Shown one piece after another: positions 1 through 12,500 of a stretch of 64,000 bases of DNA. Each line of letters opens with the position of its first letter. Positions within the stretch are counted from its first letter, which is position 1. A model generated the notes under the pieces. The model saw only the letters and a list, made by a program, of their open reading frames with translations, searched no databases and was not told where the DNA came from. This stretch comes from Colletotrichum lupini (taxonomy: Eukaryota; Ascomycota; Sordariomycetes; Glomerellales; Glomerellaceae): assembly GCF_023278565.1 (NCBI RefSeq), contig NC_064676.1, positions 4,898,001 to 4,962,000 on the forward strand, in the 5' to 3' direction. A program made the position numbers and the translations under genes.

Positions 1-1564
1 GACCGATAGTAGTAGCCTCGCTCCGTTGCCTTGCCTACACCGTAGAAGCAGTAGATCTTGAGGCTCGGTGCCAGAGGCAGACGTGTCTCCAGGGGGTTGA
101 TCCATTTGTTTGGGTCTTTTTCGTTGGCGTCGACCTCGTCTTGAGTGTGTGCTACACCATGGGAATAGGCACCCTTCACATTCCTCGAGTACCACTCCTC
201 TGTAGTGTTGAAGAGATAGTTCATGGCTGACTCGACCGTCAGATTCCGTTCCGGAGTTGTCCAATTCATGCCGCTACGGAAATTGAGGAGAGAACCGTAA
301 GACAGCTCCTGATCCGGCTTGTCATCAGGTGCCCATGTCGAATTGCCCCAAACAGCATCTCCTCCAATGGGAAGCATGGAAGAAATGCCAGGCATTGCTC
401 GGAAGAGCTGGGCTCTTTCGTCTTTGCTCAAAAACTTCTCGAGGCCGTACACGGCAAAGGCGTTCAGCTGAGCTGTGTCTCTCATCTCACCTGACAAGAC
501 AGCTGTCAAGTCCTTGACAGCACCAAGCATGCAGCCACTCACGTTGATCCAAGCTTCGACGTGCTGTTCGACCCAATCATCGCCACCTCGTCCACCACTC
601 TCGGATGCGACCCAGTGGAAGAAGTAGAAAAGGACTTGCCCTCCCATGCTGTGGGACACGAGAACGGCCTTCTTGCCCGAAAACGCATGCGCAGTTTCAA
701 TGTAAGATTTGAGCCTCGAAAAGTACTGATCGCGTGTTTCGAGGTTGGGGTACGCCAAACGCCAGTCGTACGCGGCAGTGAAGGAATTAGTCGGGTCGTA
801 GCCTATTGATGCCAGATTCTCGAAAATCTTGTTCCAGATCCAGTAACCGGTGATAAAGAAGTCGGTTGCGTCGAAGCCTTGAGCAGCTCGCAACTTGATA
901 TGAGGGGGGTCGAGACCGGTCTCCTGATCCAGCATGATATGTTTCTTCCAGTTTTCCTTGTCGAGGACCAGCGCACGCATCATGCTCCAACTACCCCAGA
1001 GGCGCTTTCGGAAATACTGGCGGGAAACGTTGGCCGTGCCCCACGATTCGAGGCCTGTTGAGATGACGCCAGGGACCATGATCATGGGGTGATGGGCATG
1101 AAGACCCTCGGCGCGGGCTTGCAAACCTACGGAGAAGGCATCGTAGCTATCGACGAATTCTCGCTCGCCTTGCTTTACAGCCAGCCATGTTAGTTCTAGC
1201 CAACTAGATGACGCTCGCTCGCCAAGACGACACCTGAATTGTTACTGACCACAAGCTCCCGCATGTCCTTAACCAAGCCAGCTGGCAGAACATCGAAGAA
1301 GCTGTCCATGCTAAGCTCTCCAAGCTCGGGGAAATCTATGAGGTCGTTGCTTTTCGCGAAAAAGCCGGCGGCTATGATTCCAAATAAACTTCCAAGTAAG
1401 AAGATGGCGCCATTCCGGCGTTTCCGTGTCTTGGGTTTTACATGGTGAACAACGTGAGCTACAGTCTCGGGTTTCTCGGGGCTTTCGTCTCGAGGGGTCG
1501 AAATTTCACTATCGATGTTGCTGTCGGTGGGGATGGCTCGGCGCCTAATAGTCGAAGAAGACAT
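1..1564 (-). CDS. LRO1: Phospholipid:diacylglycerol acyltransferase (PDAT, Lro1 type), 3' end outside window
   Basis: Makes triacylglycerol by moving an acyl chain from a phospholipid onto diacylglycerol at the ER, without acyl-CoA. Two exons are visible on the minus strand: 1564-1250 and 1172-1, with a phase-0 77-nt intron (donor GTCAGT, CTAAC branch site). The first 105 residues give a basic, hydrophilic N-tail followed by one membrane span at about residues 52-70. The lumenal LCAT-fold domain follows. The lipase-type nucleophile elbow SHSMGG is near residue 280, and the family blocks PGVISTGLESWG and YDWRLAYPNLE are clear. About 495 residues are in the window; yeast Lro1 has 661, so roughly the last quarter, including the catalytic His, lies beyond the left edge. 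The start is the first ATG of an ORF that begins with the S/R-rich tail usual for fungal PDAT. The upstream neighbour is Naa30, divergent and 2 kb away. Confidence 0.95.
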
Positions 1565-3569
1565 GGTCGCTGTCGCAAAGGGCCGCTACCACGGGGGAAA
1601 TGTTAGTAGAACGGAGTGAGCCCTTGAAGTCGATATTGTAACAACCCAAAGAGGCCAGGCTATTCCGTGGAAGTAAGGACCAGGCGGCGCATACCTGAGC
1701 TTGGGATGAAGTGGAAGCGAGGACGGTGTCAACTGCGCCGTCCTCGTTGGGCGTGGCCTGGTACTTATTGAAAGGCACGTGGGCGAGTGGGCGATGGGAC
1801 GGTGTGAGCTAAGCGGCGAGCAAGGGGGGGGCGACTACCTATGGCAGATCCAAAGCTAGGCAAAGCTTGTTTCGTGATTTGTTGGACAGACAGAGAGGGA
1901 CAAATGTTGACAAGCAGTCCCGAGGCATGCGGGATTCAGGTGTGCTTGGCCGGGCAATGTTGAGAGCCAAGGAGTCCGGAGCTCGGGGGGTGGGTTGTTG
2001 GAGGCGGCCGAGGAACGAGCAAAAAAAGATGCATGAGCTGCTTGACTTCTCCGTGCGGCCCGACGTGACGTCAATCTCCGAGGGGGGCAGCGTCTTTTTC
2101 CAGCATGCTCTCCGCCAGAAGAGGTACTTGAAGATAGTGCATATTTTGGTATGGTTGTTATGTATCTGGCCTTGTGGTGAGTGCGCCCGGCAGATGCACA
2201 GGCACCATGCCGCAATGGAATGCAGGGGGGTCCCACTGAATGAGGGCACCGGTCCCGTCGTAAATCCTTACTACAAGTACGCAGTAGGTAACTGGTGACT
2301 TGGCACCAAGTAATACCTCAAGTGCTACAATATGAATTTTTTTTTGTTATGTCCCGATGATGCTTGTCGCGTAGAAATATTCCGAAAGCGGTCAAGTCGT
2401 TTCCTCACTCTTTTGGTCTAACTAATTGAATAGAGGTAATGGGCTCTAAAGCAGACCCTGACAAGCAGCCCAAGGGGGCCGACTTGCATGTGATGGACCT
2501 TGGATGAACCCCATTGCATGAACGCAAGCAAGAATTCAAACTTGGCAGATTTGACGGGCAGTAATCTCGCCTTGAGTAGGACATGAAGTGAATCCTACCT
2601 ACCAACCTTGTTACGGTCCTCTCTCAATTACCTGGAATATCCAAGTTTGACAACCCTCACAAACACCACCCAGCACACGCTGGCAAGCGTGAGGCGCTGC
2701 CATGTCTGGCTTCACCCTAATGCACCTCACTTTACCATGTGCTTACCTCACCTGGTAGAAACCTCACCTCTCCGCAAAGTCGAGTTTCCAAAACTCAAGT
2801 AGGTCTGATTAAACCATTCTAGGTATCCAATCAGATGACTGTCGAGGTAGCACGAGGGCGGCCGTTTGACATGTGACAGTGAAGGAAATTCACGGCGTTT
2901 GGCTGGAAAAGGGATCTCACTGCCCTGAGGGCAACAGGCCGCCCGTCGATAGACCCCACTAAATGGCCTGCCCGCAAAACTGCCTTGACCTCCGAATCCG
3001 ACAGGGACGATGGGCGTAGATGGTGGGCCCCCGGGCGGGGCCTACCGTACTGCAGCTGGTAGGACACTGAACACCGCACGGTCTGAGCGGAGCTGACTGA
3101 CCTGAAGCACCGCAGCCAGAACAACTCGACTCAGTTTTAGGTATCGAATGCAGCGTCCCCCGACTCCGACTCCAGATACGCCCATCAACTTGCACCTGCA
3201 AACGCACATCTCACGATCCTGGTTTGGCCGGTTTGCACTCGCCCTTGTCTCGTAACCCCCAGCCGCGGCAGAGCCGCGCCTCTTCATCTTTTGCATTCTC
3301 GTCTTGCCTTCCTCTACAGCAAACCGCGCGTCACATTGGCGACACCCGGCTATTTGCCCGCACTTTCTCTCATCCGCCTCGTCTGAGATCTCAAGACTTC
3401 ACTTCTTGCTTCTTCCTTGCGCGCTATACATATTGTCATGCCTTGAGACCATTTCAGGTGCCGATATAGGCTTGTGCGCAACCTCTCACCACGACTTTTA
3501 TAGCTTTGATTTCATATATCTTGCCTACGAAGTCCGACCTCAAACAAATATACCCCGCGAGACAGCAAC
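1565..3569. other. Intergenic, shared upstream region of PDAT (-) and Naa30 (+)
   Basis: About 2 kb with no supported gene. Short ORFs overlap on both strands and none resembles a known protein. The last 300 bases before 3570 are C/T-rich on the plus strand, as expected for the leader of the Naa30 gene. A perfect CRE palindrome is at 2066-2073. Confidence 0.7.
2066..2073. promoter_or_regulatory. CRE-like palindrome TGACGTCA
   Basis: A perfect 8-base bZIP (ATF/CREB) site. It is about 500 bases upstream of the PDAT start and 1.5 kb upstream of the Naa30 start, so if it works it more likely serves PDAT. One such site is expected by chance in roughly 65 kb, so it is a candidate only. Confidence 0.3.
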
Positions 3570-4195
3570 ATGGACGTTTCCAAGGTCACCCACCTCCCCG
3601 CGGATCTGCAGTACTGCCAGTACGAGCACGGCCTCGAAGCGAAATACCTTCCAGCTATACGCTCTCTGATCGCAAAGGACTTGAGTGAGCCATACAGCAT
3701 CTATGTCTACCGGTATTTTCTATACCAGTGGGGCCATTTGTGCTTCATGGTACGTTACCTTTCTCTCTATTCCCTCTTGTGTATGTGCCATCGCCGTTGC
3801 TTACTTTACCACAGACTTTGAATCCCGCCGACGGGTCTCTCATTGGTGTCATCATATGCAAGCTGGAAGTGCACTCGTCTCACTCGCCGCCAACGCGCCG
3901 GGGCTACATCGCTATGCTCGCCGTGGCCTCGCCATATCGCGGTAAAGGCATTGCGACGGCACTCGTGAAGAGGGCTATAGATGCCATGGCCCAACGGAAC
4001 GCCGATGAGGTGGTCTTGGAGACGGAGGAAACCAACACACAAGCCATGCGTCTGTACGAGCGTCTTGGGTTCTTGCGTTCCAAGAAGCTACACAGGTATT
4101 ATCTCAACGGCAACAGCGCCTACAGGCTGGTACTGCTGCTCAAACCTATCGACCCGGATGCCGCATTTGATGATTCGGATGGCCAGTCTCCCTGA
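3570..4195 (+). CDS. NAA30: N-alpha-acetyltransferase, NatC catalytic subunit (Naa30/Mak3)
   Basis: Transfers acetyl from acetyl-CoA to protein N-termini that begin Met-hydrophobic; works with Naa35/Mak10 and Naa38/Mak31 on ribosomes. Exons 3570-3749 and 3815-4195, phase-0 intron of 65 nt, 186 aa. The GNAT fold is visible: [10 protein letters not shown] is strand beta4, RGKGIA (residues 102-107) is the acetyl-CoA loop (R/Q-x-x-G-x-G/A), followed by [12 protein letters not shown] and RLYERLGF. The C-terminal [11 protein letters not shown] block is typical of Naa30 and separates it from Naa10 and Naa20. The length is normal for the catalytic core. The ATG at 3570 follows a CAACATGG context and gives the usual short N-terminus. 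The 3' end faces the DUF1917 gene. Confidence 0.95.
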
Positions 4196-4940
4196 CTAGG
4201 GGAGTATGGGGAAGATCTGCTTCTCAAGTCAAAAAGAATGCTTGATAACACGTGCGGCGTTATTTGACAACAACCGCACCGGAAGGTTAGATTAGGGTTA
4301 CATGAGAGCTGGCAGAGTATCGTCGTTGCTTTAGAACGGGATATTGCGTGGGTAGAAACGTTAGCATCACTAGGGGCATGGGTACCGGACTTGGTGGTTT
4401 ATTGCGTCGTCGATTCTGATAGATGGTTGAGCGTTGTACAAGAGGACAGAGGCATTTTTTTGGCAGGGCGCATGTCGCGATTCGTATTCACACATATGGC
4501 ATAGGCTCGTGGCAGTACTCTACATGTACGGCTTATGAGAGGTACATAGCAATCTTCATGTACATTAGAGGAGCAAAGATGAGCTGCAGTCCGTCCTCTT
4601 AGCCTTGCTGACCGCCGTCGACTCTTTCCGCTCGTTTCTTCGAACCGATTGACCTAGCTTTTCTTCCTCACTCCCAACAGTATGCAGCCCCTGAGAGGAG
4701 TACTGGTCTTTCCGGCCATCGTAAGCCTACACCTGCAAAGCGCCGCGTCATCAAGTGGATCGTATTTGAGCTCCTCTCGGGAAGTGGAAGACCACAAGGC
4801 GGATGATTGTCTAGGATAGCACATCCATAGAACTGTAAATCGATGCCTTCAAGCCCCAGTGATTACCTGAAGCGATACCGAGATACGTAAATGCATCTTG
4901 GGCATGTCAGACCGAAAACTTTCTCCGTAATAGGAGGCTT
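4196..4940. other. Intergenic between convergent genes (Naa30 and DUF1917)
   Basis: 745 bases holding the two 3' ends. No ORF of note and no repeat. I see nothing else in it. Confidence 0.7.
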
Positions 4941-5894
4941 CTACGAACCTGGTTTATAGTAGATAGGGCGTCCCATGGCCTCAACGAGCTTGAGCTCTCT
5001 CAGCCGACGCAAGATCCGGGTCACATCTGCCATATCGCTGAAGTCGGCCGTATAAACGCATACAATTCGGTCTTTTCGACCGGTAGGGTCGGTATACGGA
5101 TTCCAAGGGGCAACTTTTGCGGCAATGCCTAGTTCGTTGTTCGCTGTGGCGCTTGCTATGACGTTCCAGACTTCGTTAACATCCTTGGGCTGACAGAAGA
5201 GCATCCACTGTTTGACGAGAATGAGCTATCGTATTTGGTACGCGCGGGCCTTGTTGAGAGCACTTGCCTTGCCGGCCTTGATCTTGCACATGTGTGCGAG
5301 GCCTATGATATCCCGGGTGGCATCTTCTTGTTCTTGCCTCAGCAGCTTTGCCTGTACTGCCTTGGATTTGTTGGTCTTTTCGAGGCCTAGCTTGTAGTTG
5401 AGTAGGATCTCTAATCTCTCCGAGCCCCCCTCGATAAGGGTATCGAGTCGTGAGCCCTCCTCCTCCGGTGCTTCGTCCTCGTTGCCTCTGCTCCGCTGGT
5501 TCTGGGCATTGAACCTGTCCTTCCTGCGGATGTACGGATTGCATACAAAGATCCACGGGAGTCGCTCGCTTTGCTCCGTCGTCTCGGGAGGCAGACGATC
5601 AAGGAAGTCATTGACCGTCTCCGTTAACTGCCACGCGTAGGGAACACCGGCATACGGGTTGTGGAGTTTGGTGCTGTCGAGAGGCTCCTTCTTGACTTTT
5701 CTGTCCATCGCCGAGATGGAGGCCGCCGCCGCATTCCTCTCTTCCCACCACTGGGAAACGTCAAATGACGTAACCCGAGACTCTAGGTCGGCGACAATCT
5801 CATCGTCCCCTGAGCGCGAATTAGTTCGTCTCGTTCAACATCAATCGAGCTCATAAAGACGCAAACCGTAGAAGTCAGATTCGTCAGAATCCAT
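4941..5894 (-). CDS. DUF1917 (UPF0696/C11orf68-like) protein
   Basis: Function not known; the family is shared by fungi and animals (human C11orf68/BLES03). Three exons on the minus strand: 5894-5867, 5809-5268 and 5207-4941, giving 278 aa. Intron 1 (57 nt, phase 1) links MDSDESDFYG to an acidic stretch. Intron 2 (60 nt, phase 0) starts with GC rather than GT: the exon ends AAG and the intron begins GCAAGT. This choice is forced by frame and restores the family motif GKWMLF right at the junction (K-W). Other family blocks are PWIFVCNPY and LGIAAKVAP, with the C-terminus IVCVYTADFSDMADV. A charged insert (about residues 110-130) and a predicted helical stretch rich in K and E lie in the middle. 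The first exon codes only ten residues and rests on frame and the DSDFY start seen in fungal relatives. Divergent from Dph7, 650 bases apart. Confidence 0.88.
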
Positions 5895-6545
5895 GTTACC
5901 CAATGCAAACTCTAGGCGACACAAGAACCAATGCTCAAGGATTACGAACAAGAATGAAAGTGCCTTGTCTAGTTGTGAGGAAAGTGCGGTGAACGTTTGC
6001 TGTTTCGGAGCAGAAAAAGAAAGCACCACCCCAGTAAAGAATAATGACCATCGACTGTTGTAAAACAAGTACCTTAGTATCGACAAGGTGAGGGCAACGT
6101 CATCCTCTTATGTGTATGTGCGGGCGGGGGACAACGTGTTGATAAAGTTTAAATCTATTGAAATGAAGGAACAAGGGGATGCTACAGACACCCCGTTGTT
6201 TTTGGAAAGGATTGCGACTTCCGAACCGATTAGCGGCTGTCAATCCCGGGGTCGGGGGTTGCGGGATCCTTCCGCCTGCGCCGGGGCCGATAACCCTCCC
6301 GGAACTCTTTGGCGAGTGCAGAATCTAAGCACCGCATGTCAAATCTCAAATTCGACTTCCCCCACACGTCTTCCCCGGACTCCAAACTACCTAGGCATTC
6401 CATCATCGAAAACCCGAGACGAGACAGCATAGGTCGGTGAGACACCCCGCATTTAGCAATACCTTTCGTCAAACACTCGAAAGCTGGGGATTGGAAGTTT
6501 TTCTTTTCCAGCCCAAAAGAGAAGACAACCCTCACACAAACCACA
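5895..6545. other. Intergenic, divergent promoters of DUF1917 (-) and Dph7 (+)
   Basis: 651 bases between the two start codons. No gene or repeat seen. The start of Dph7 has the strong context CACAATGG. Confidence 0.65.
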
Positions 6546-7801
6546 ATGGGTGACTCAGCCCCAACCATTACCTCGAAGCAGTCTCTCATCCTCGACTTGC
6601 CCCCAAGCTGCATAGAGTTCTGCTCAATACATCCGTCTTATTTCGTAGTCGGCACATACAACTTGGTCAAAGAAGAGGAGGCGAACACTGAGTTGTTAGA
6701 AAACGCAGATGTTGCCGTTCCCAAGAAACCTCAAAACCGGAACGGTAGCTTGATCGTATATCGGCTCGTAGACGGCCTTGTGTAAGTCTGCCACTTGCGT
6801 ACCAAGAAGGATTGTCCTCTTTTCTGTTTGACTTACTCGTTTATAGTCAACATGTGCAAACACTCTTGCACCCTTCAGCAATTCTTGATCTGCACTTCTG
6901 CTCATCGTCTGGGCGGGAGGATATCTTGGCTGTAGTTTCGAGCACGGGAACACTTTCCATCTTCAAGTTGGCCCCGGACACCGACGACGCAGAGCCGTTG
7001 AAGCATTTGGCCACGAGCAGAATCTCCGATGTACCTGAAGGTGTTCTCTTCCTCTCTGGGGTTTGGGACCCGAACGATGCCGCCTCTATTGCGTTGACAA
7101 CCTCGTCGGGTGAGGTGCGCATTGTAAAACTCGGCGATTCATGGGAGATTGTAGATGAAGAGGACTCGGAGGCTATTATTACGCATTCTCTCGAGGCCTG
7201 GACAGTCGCTTTCTCGCCACCTGACCAAACCACGCCATTCATCCTCTACTCCGGAGGAGACGACTCGGCATTGCGCTACACATCGTATTCTCGCAACGAG
7301 GATGCGGCTATCGAGGCTCTGTATGCGCCCCTTAACATCCCCGGCCACGGTGCCGGCGTGACGGCTATCCTCCCCATACCACTCACTCTTGCAGACAACT
7401 CAAGACTACTAGTTACGGGTAGTTATGACGACACAATAAGAGTCTTTTCGGTACAACCGCCGCACGAGACGTACGGTACGCGAAAGGTCAAATGTCTCGC
7501 AGAGGAGAACCTAGGAGGTGGTGTGTGGAGGCTCAAGTTGATCGCCATGAAAAGCAGTGCTGATCGATGCCGCCTGCGCGTCCTGGCATCGTGCATGCAT
7601 GCTGGCGCCAGAGTCGTCGAACTCGAAGGCCCGCTAAGTGGCGAAGACTGGGCCGTGACTGTCCTGGCCCAATTCGAGGAACACAAGAGTATGAACTACG
7701 GAAGCGATTTTGTGCCGGCATCGGAGAGCAAGCGTCTTGAGTGTGTATCGACGAGCTTCTACGACAAGCTTTTGTGCCTGTGGGAGGTAGAACTAGCCTA
7801 G
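6546..7801 (+). CDS. DPH7: Diphthine methyl ester methylesterase, WD40 protein Dph7/Rrt2
   Basis: Removes the methyl ester from methylated diphthine on eEF2 so that amidation (Dph6) can finish diphthamide; cytosolic. Exons 6546-6781 and 6847-7801, one phase-2 intron of 65 nt, 396 aa. It is a WD40 propeller: the N-terminal part holds CIEFCSIHPSYFVVGTYNL, the middle has ILYSGGDDSALRY, and then GSYDDTIRVF. The Dph7 signature GGGVWRLK and the closing blade (STSFYDKLLCLW) identify the protein; these match human DPH7 and yeast Rrt2 well. The intron falls just before QHVQTLLHPSAILDLHF. The length is normal. The reading frame is open through the whole second exon, so no further intron is needed. Confidence 0.93.
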
Positions 7802-9513
7802 GTCAAGGTAGAAGAATGCAAAGCAAGTAAAATTGACAGCCTAGCTATGATGCCTAGTCTTCCTTCCAACCCCATTTGCCGACTTGATGTACTAGGTATG
7901 TCTGGGGAAGACAGGGGATGGTATTTGTGCTTAAGATCATGTGCCTCAGACAAGGGGTTTGCCATGTTGAAGACAGAGGATTTGCCTGTAGTTTCTATGC
8001 ATACTCGCGCAATTAGGCTGATGTGATTTCCGATGAGGCGGTCCCATCATTGAAGCAACTTCCGTAGTCTATAAACAGACATGTCAGATACCGCATTGCG
8101 GCGTCAAGGGGTCCTCATGCATCCTTTCCCGCAATTGGATGATAGCCAATTCCTAAAAACGTGGGGGGAGGTACGGATATTCGATTGCCAGATGGCGGGG
8201 TATTTCCCTGGGTACGGTAGGCATGCATATACCAAGGCTAAGTTGGCTACCCGGTAGCATGGCAAGGTATGAAGATGCCGAAATTAAATAACGTAGATTC
8301 ACGAGAACGCGTCTGCCTAGGCGAGGTGATGTGAGTTGAGGTGGGGTGACAGGTTCTCTCCGCATTTCCCATGTTTTCGTCCGACTCCCAATACATGGGC
8401 ACTTGTGACATGGGACTTGAAGATAATTGGGGGTATCGTTGGAATGCAGTACCTCACTTGAGATGGGAGAAATGGATGATGCAAAACATGAACCGCCCTG
8501 TGTGCATCGCGACGTGTAGTCTCCTGCTTTATTGCCTGCTTCCAAGTCGGTCAAGTAAAGGCTCAAGGCAGGGCAAAGCAGGGTTTCATTGCGTTAGGTA
8601 CCTACCTAGTAAGTCAGGTACGGACCTGGGACCTGTGAGGTGAGTCTGAGATGGCCCAGCCCCAGGTACACGGTCACCCCCCGGCCCGAACAGCACAGCA
8701 CCGGGGACAGCGCATCACAGCAGCAGCAGGGCACCCGACAGCAACCACATGGAACCTTGCCCTGCGGTGGGCGGAACTGCTGAGCGCGTCGGACCTGAGG
8801 TACCTGGGGCGTGGGCGTGGGTCACCTTACACCTTGGGCTCACCTCACCACCTGCCTGCCTTAACGCCGCGCCAATTCCCACCTTTTAGCTTTACTTTCT
8901 GTCCGCCTCTGACGATGCAATTCAATATTGCTTCTTGCTCCTGCTGCTGCTGTTGCTAGTCCTTTAGCTTCTACCTCTGTCACAGCTGCTACACGCATAC
9001 CATTTCTGCGCAGCTCTCAAGATCGACACTCGCTTTTGCATCTGCGTACCTCACCTTAACCAATCCCAGTCTAATCTCTCTGCTTCCTTCACTACTGCCC
9101 CCCCCGACAAACTTTCCGCTGCTCAGCTTTGTCTTGCATATCCTTCCCACCGCATCAAGGTCAGAACAAACGACCTTGATAAGTCTTGACCAAGAACTTG
9201 TGGCAGGTACAGAGCTTCCGGTACGTCCTTGCACCCCAGTGTATGCATGTTCTGTAATGCACTTTCCAGTGTAGTCTTATCCTTTTCCTCTTCTTCGCCA
9301 TTCGACGGTGGCCGTGGCTAACTCTAATCTCGACTTCTTGGGCAGCATTCCTCACCGAGCTTGCACTTCGATCTTTCCTCCTACCTGCTCCTCTTACCGT
9401 CAGGTTCCCTCGAGTCCACCTCCCGACGAATGAACCAGCATTAAGTCACCTGCTGGACAAGCAGCTTCCACGGCTGGACACTTTGCGGTGTACTGCGACC
9501 GACGGAACATATC
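7802..9513. other. Intergenic, 3' of Dph7 and 5' leader of the Msn5 gene
   Basis: 1.7 kb without a supported gene. From about 8,830 to 9,513 the plus strand is pyrimidine-rich with C far above G, which I read as promoter plus 5' leader of the exportin. Several TACCT/AGGTA words lie at 8,590-8,850, and a short CAG run lies at about 8,717. Confidence 0.6.
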
Positions 9514-12500
9514 ATGGACGGCCGGACGCCCAATGGCGCAGCCGGTATGGCTCAGAACGCTACTTCCACCAACGGTGGAAACCCCGACATCATCTCCCAG
9601 ATCCACCAGGCCCTCGAGGTCATACACAGTCCTTACTCTTCCAACGAGTCCCGCCGAGACGCACAGCTTTTCCTCGAGAATATCAAGGGCATAGACGAGG
9701 CCCCCTTCCACGGATTCACCCTCGCATCCAACAAGTCGCAGTCCCCTGTCGTGCGCCACTATGCTCTCTCTTTGCTCGAACACGCAATCAAGCAGAAATG
9801 GGCCGAATACAACGAGCAGCAGTCTACCATGCTGCGCGAATGGGTTATGGAGCTTTGCCGCACCCTGTCAAAGGAAGACCCGCTATATATTAGGAACAAG
9901 ACAGCTCAGCTGTGGGTAGAAGTCGCGAAGAGATGCTGGGGAGCCGAGTGGATGGATATGGACGAGCTCTTGGTACGGATTTGGCAGATCCCTGACTCTC
10001 CTGTCCACAAAGAGCTCGTCCTTTTCGTGCTTGAGACCCTGTCCGACGAGGTCTTCAATGGCGACGATGCTGTTGTTGCCATGCGCGAAGGCGTCCTCAG
10101 CAGAAGCTGCGTCGAAGTCTTTACCCCAGCTTCCGTTCTCAGAGAGGCATTTCCCAACAGAGTTGCAGGCCCCGAAGTGCGCTCTGGGGAAGAAGGTTGG
10201 CTAAGCAGGGTATCCGAGTTTCTCAGTCAATGTCTCGACGGTGACGCACCAAACAACGACCAAATCCGCTCCTGCGCCGTGAAGTCCTTGACTGTGTTCT
10301 ATTCCCTCATGCCATGGGCCATCCCAAAGTCTGTTGCCGTTGCAAACTGCGTTCCGGTCATGTGCAGGGCTCTTGCAACTCCCGAGGTGTCCATTCAAAA
10401 GGTAGCAAGCAGTCCGTCTTGTGGTGCTCGTTCTGCCGTTAAACAGGAGCCAAAAGCTAACATCGACTAGGCCTCGCTGGAAGCTCTGCATGCGCTCTAC
10501 TCCCGTTCCAACTTTTCAGAACAAGAGTTCAAGGACCTTGTCGCGCCCATGTATGATGCTAGCCAAGTAGACCTCATGAAGAGGCTCTTTGAGTGGTCTG
10601 CTGTGGATGTGGAAGACATTGACGAGGACAAATACCAATTCGGCAAAAAGTTCTCAGAGGTGCGTCTATCATGGTGTAGAAGCCCCCCCAAGTTACTAAT
10701 TGCTAGCAGATGCTGTCCCTTCTCGGCAACTACCTCGACCGGCGGTTCTCTGCCATATCTACAAACTCGGATGTCAGCGGTTTTCTCAACCTGCTGCTGC
10801 TTACCGTTCAGAGCCAGAGTCTCATCATCGCGATTCCAGTCCTGGCAACCTGGACACGTCTCCTCAACAACAGGCTAATTGGACAAAGCCCAGCCAACAG
10901 TCATCTCGTTGGGCCTCTTCTTGAAGTATGCGGCTCTCGCCTGATACGCTACGAGAATCTGCCCGAAGACACCCAAGACCAGACCTTTATGTTCCTGATG
11001 GAGGATACCGATACCGTTCCCGAGCGTCACGCGTTTCTCGGCAACTACCGAAGATACAGCACTCAAGTCATTGAGACCATCGTCCAGCTCAAGCTATCCG
11101 ACGCAGTATACCACGTTCTTGGTCAAGCGGAACACGTTTTGCAGCATCTGTATGACGAGAGCCCGCCAATGAATGGTGAGTTGACAGACATAATCTTTGA
11201 GCGGTAGCCAAAGAGCAAAAACTGACCTTCCAGTCGCGACGTATTTCAAACACTCTATGCCTGTTCTTCGTGTCGATGCTCAGTTTACAGTCATCGAAGC
11301 CGCACTCAAGGGCTACATGAAATGGAGAGCAAGCACCACTCAGCAGAGCTTACCAGACTATGTTGGTGACGAAGTCTCCGATATTCGAATCAATGCTGAC
11401 TTGCTTCTAGGAGCAACAGCGTGCTGCACTAGAGAGGGATTTGGAGTCGTGGTGCACCAAACTTCTGGAGATGAAGTTCGAGGATCCTCTGATTCGCAAG
11501 AGAGTTTTACAGCTGTTGGTCGCCTTCTCAACAACAGCACTTGACAAGAAACCAGGCTTCATGCTCAAGGTTCTCGAGCACATTTTGATGACCTGGCCGG
11601 CGCCCCAGCCGGAACATCGTGCTTTCAATGAAGCGATCAAGGACTTCCAGTCTGAGAGCATGGTAGAGTTGCAGAGGCTAGCGTCCAAGGTTCCTGATCA
11701 CTTGCTCGCGGTTTATGATCAAATCGAGGCAAAGGTTAACGACATGATCTCGTCTGGTTCTCTGGATGAGAAACGCCAAATCGCTTATCAAAGCTTCCTC
11801 TTCATCATCATTCACCGAGCATCCAACATCGATCCGGCCAAACAGGTTGAACGACTCCAGCAATTCATCAAGCCTGTCACATCCTCATGGCAGAACCAAG
11901 AGCTGAAGAACGCATTGTCATCGTACTCTGGCTTTTGTGAATTGATGGCCTTGGACAAGGCAAAGAGATACCTGATGAGCCACCGCGTACATGAGGTCAA
12001 GGAATGGGGTTCCTGCGAGTTGGATGCGGAGGGTTTGGCTCTACAGGCTGAATTGGAGGAAAGGCAAAAGGTTGGTAGAACCGAGACGCGTCCAATGTGG
12101 TGTTATGCTTACTTGTCTACAGATGTTGCCGCTCAGGCCTACCAAGTCTTTCCTATCATTCTCTGTCGAGAAGCTTGAGAAGACGTCGACGCCATTCCAG
12201 ATCTCGTACCAGCTGTGGAATGACAGCTTTCCGCTGATCCTTCCGGATCTTTTGCAGTTCCTCAGGTAAATTCCGCTTCATCACTCGTGGTCTTCGTCGA
12301 CTGACAGGCGTTGTAGCCATGCCCACGCCTCCCACAACCCGGATAACTGGACAGAACTGCCCAACGAGATGAAGTCTGTTGTTGGCAACGTGCTCAGCGA
12401 CCGTTTCTGGCAAGCAGGCATTTCAGAGGGCAGCAAAGATGAGTTCTACGCAAGGGTCATGGATAAGAAGAACACACTCGAAGGTCTTGCATCGACGATC

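Noticed and set aside
1545..1778. 77-codon minus-strand ORF overlapping the PDAT start
   Set aside because: Different frame from the PDAT exon, ends just inside it; fits a leader ORF at best.
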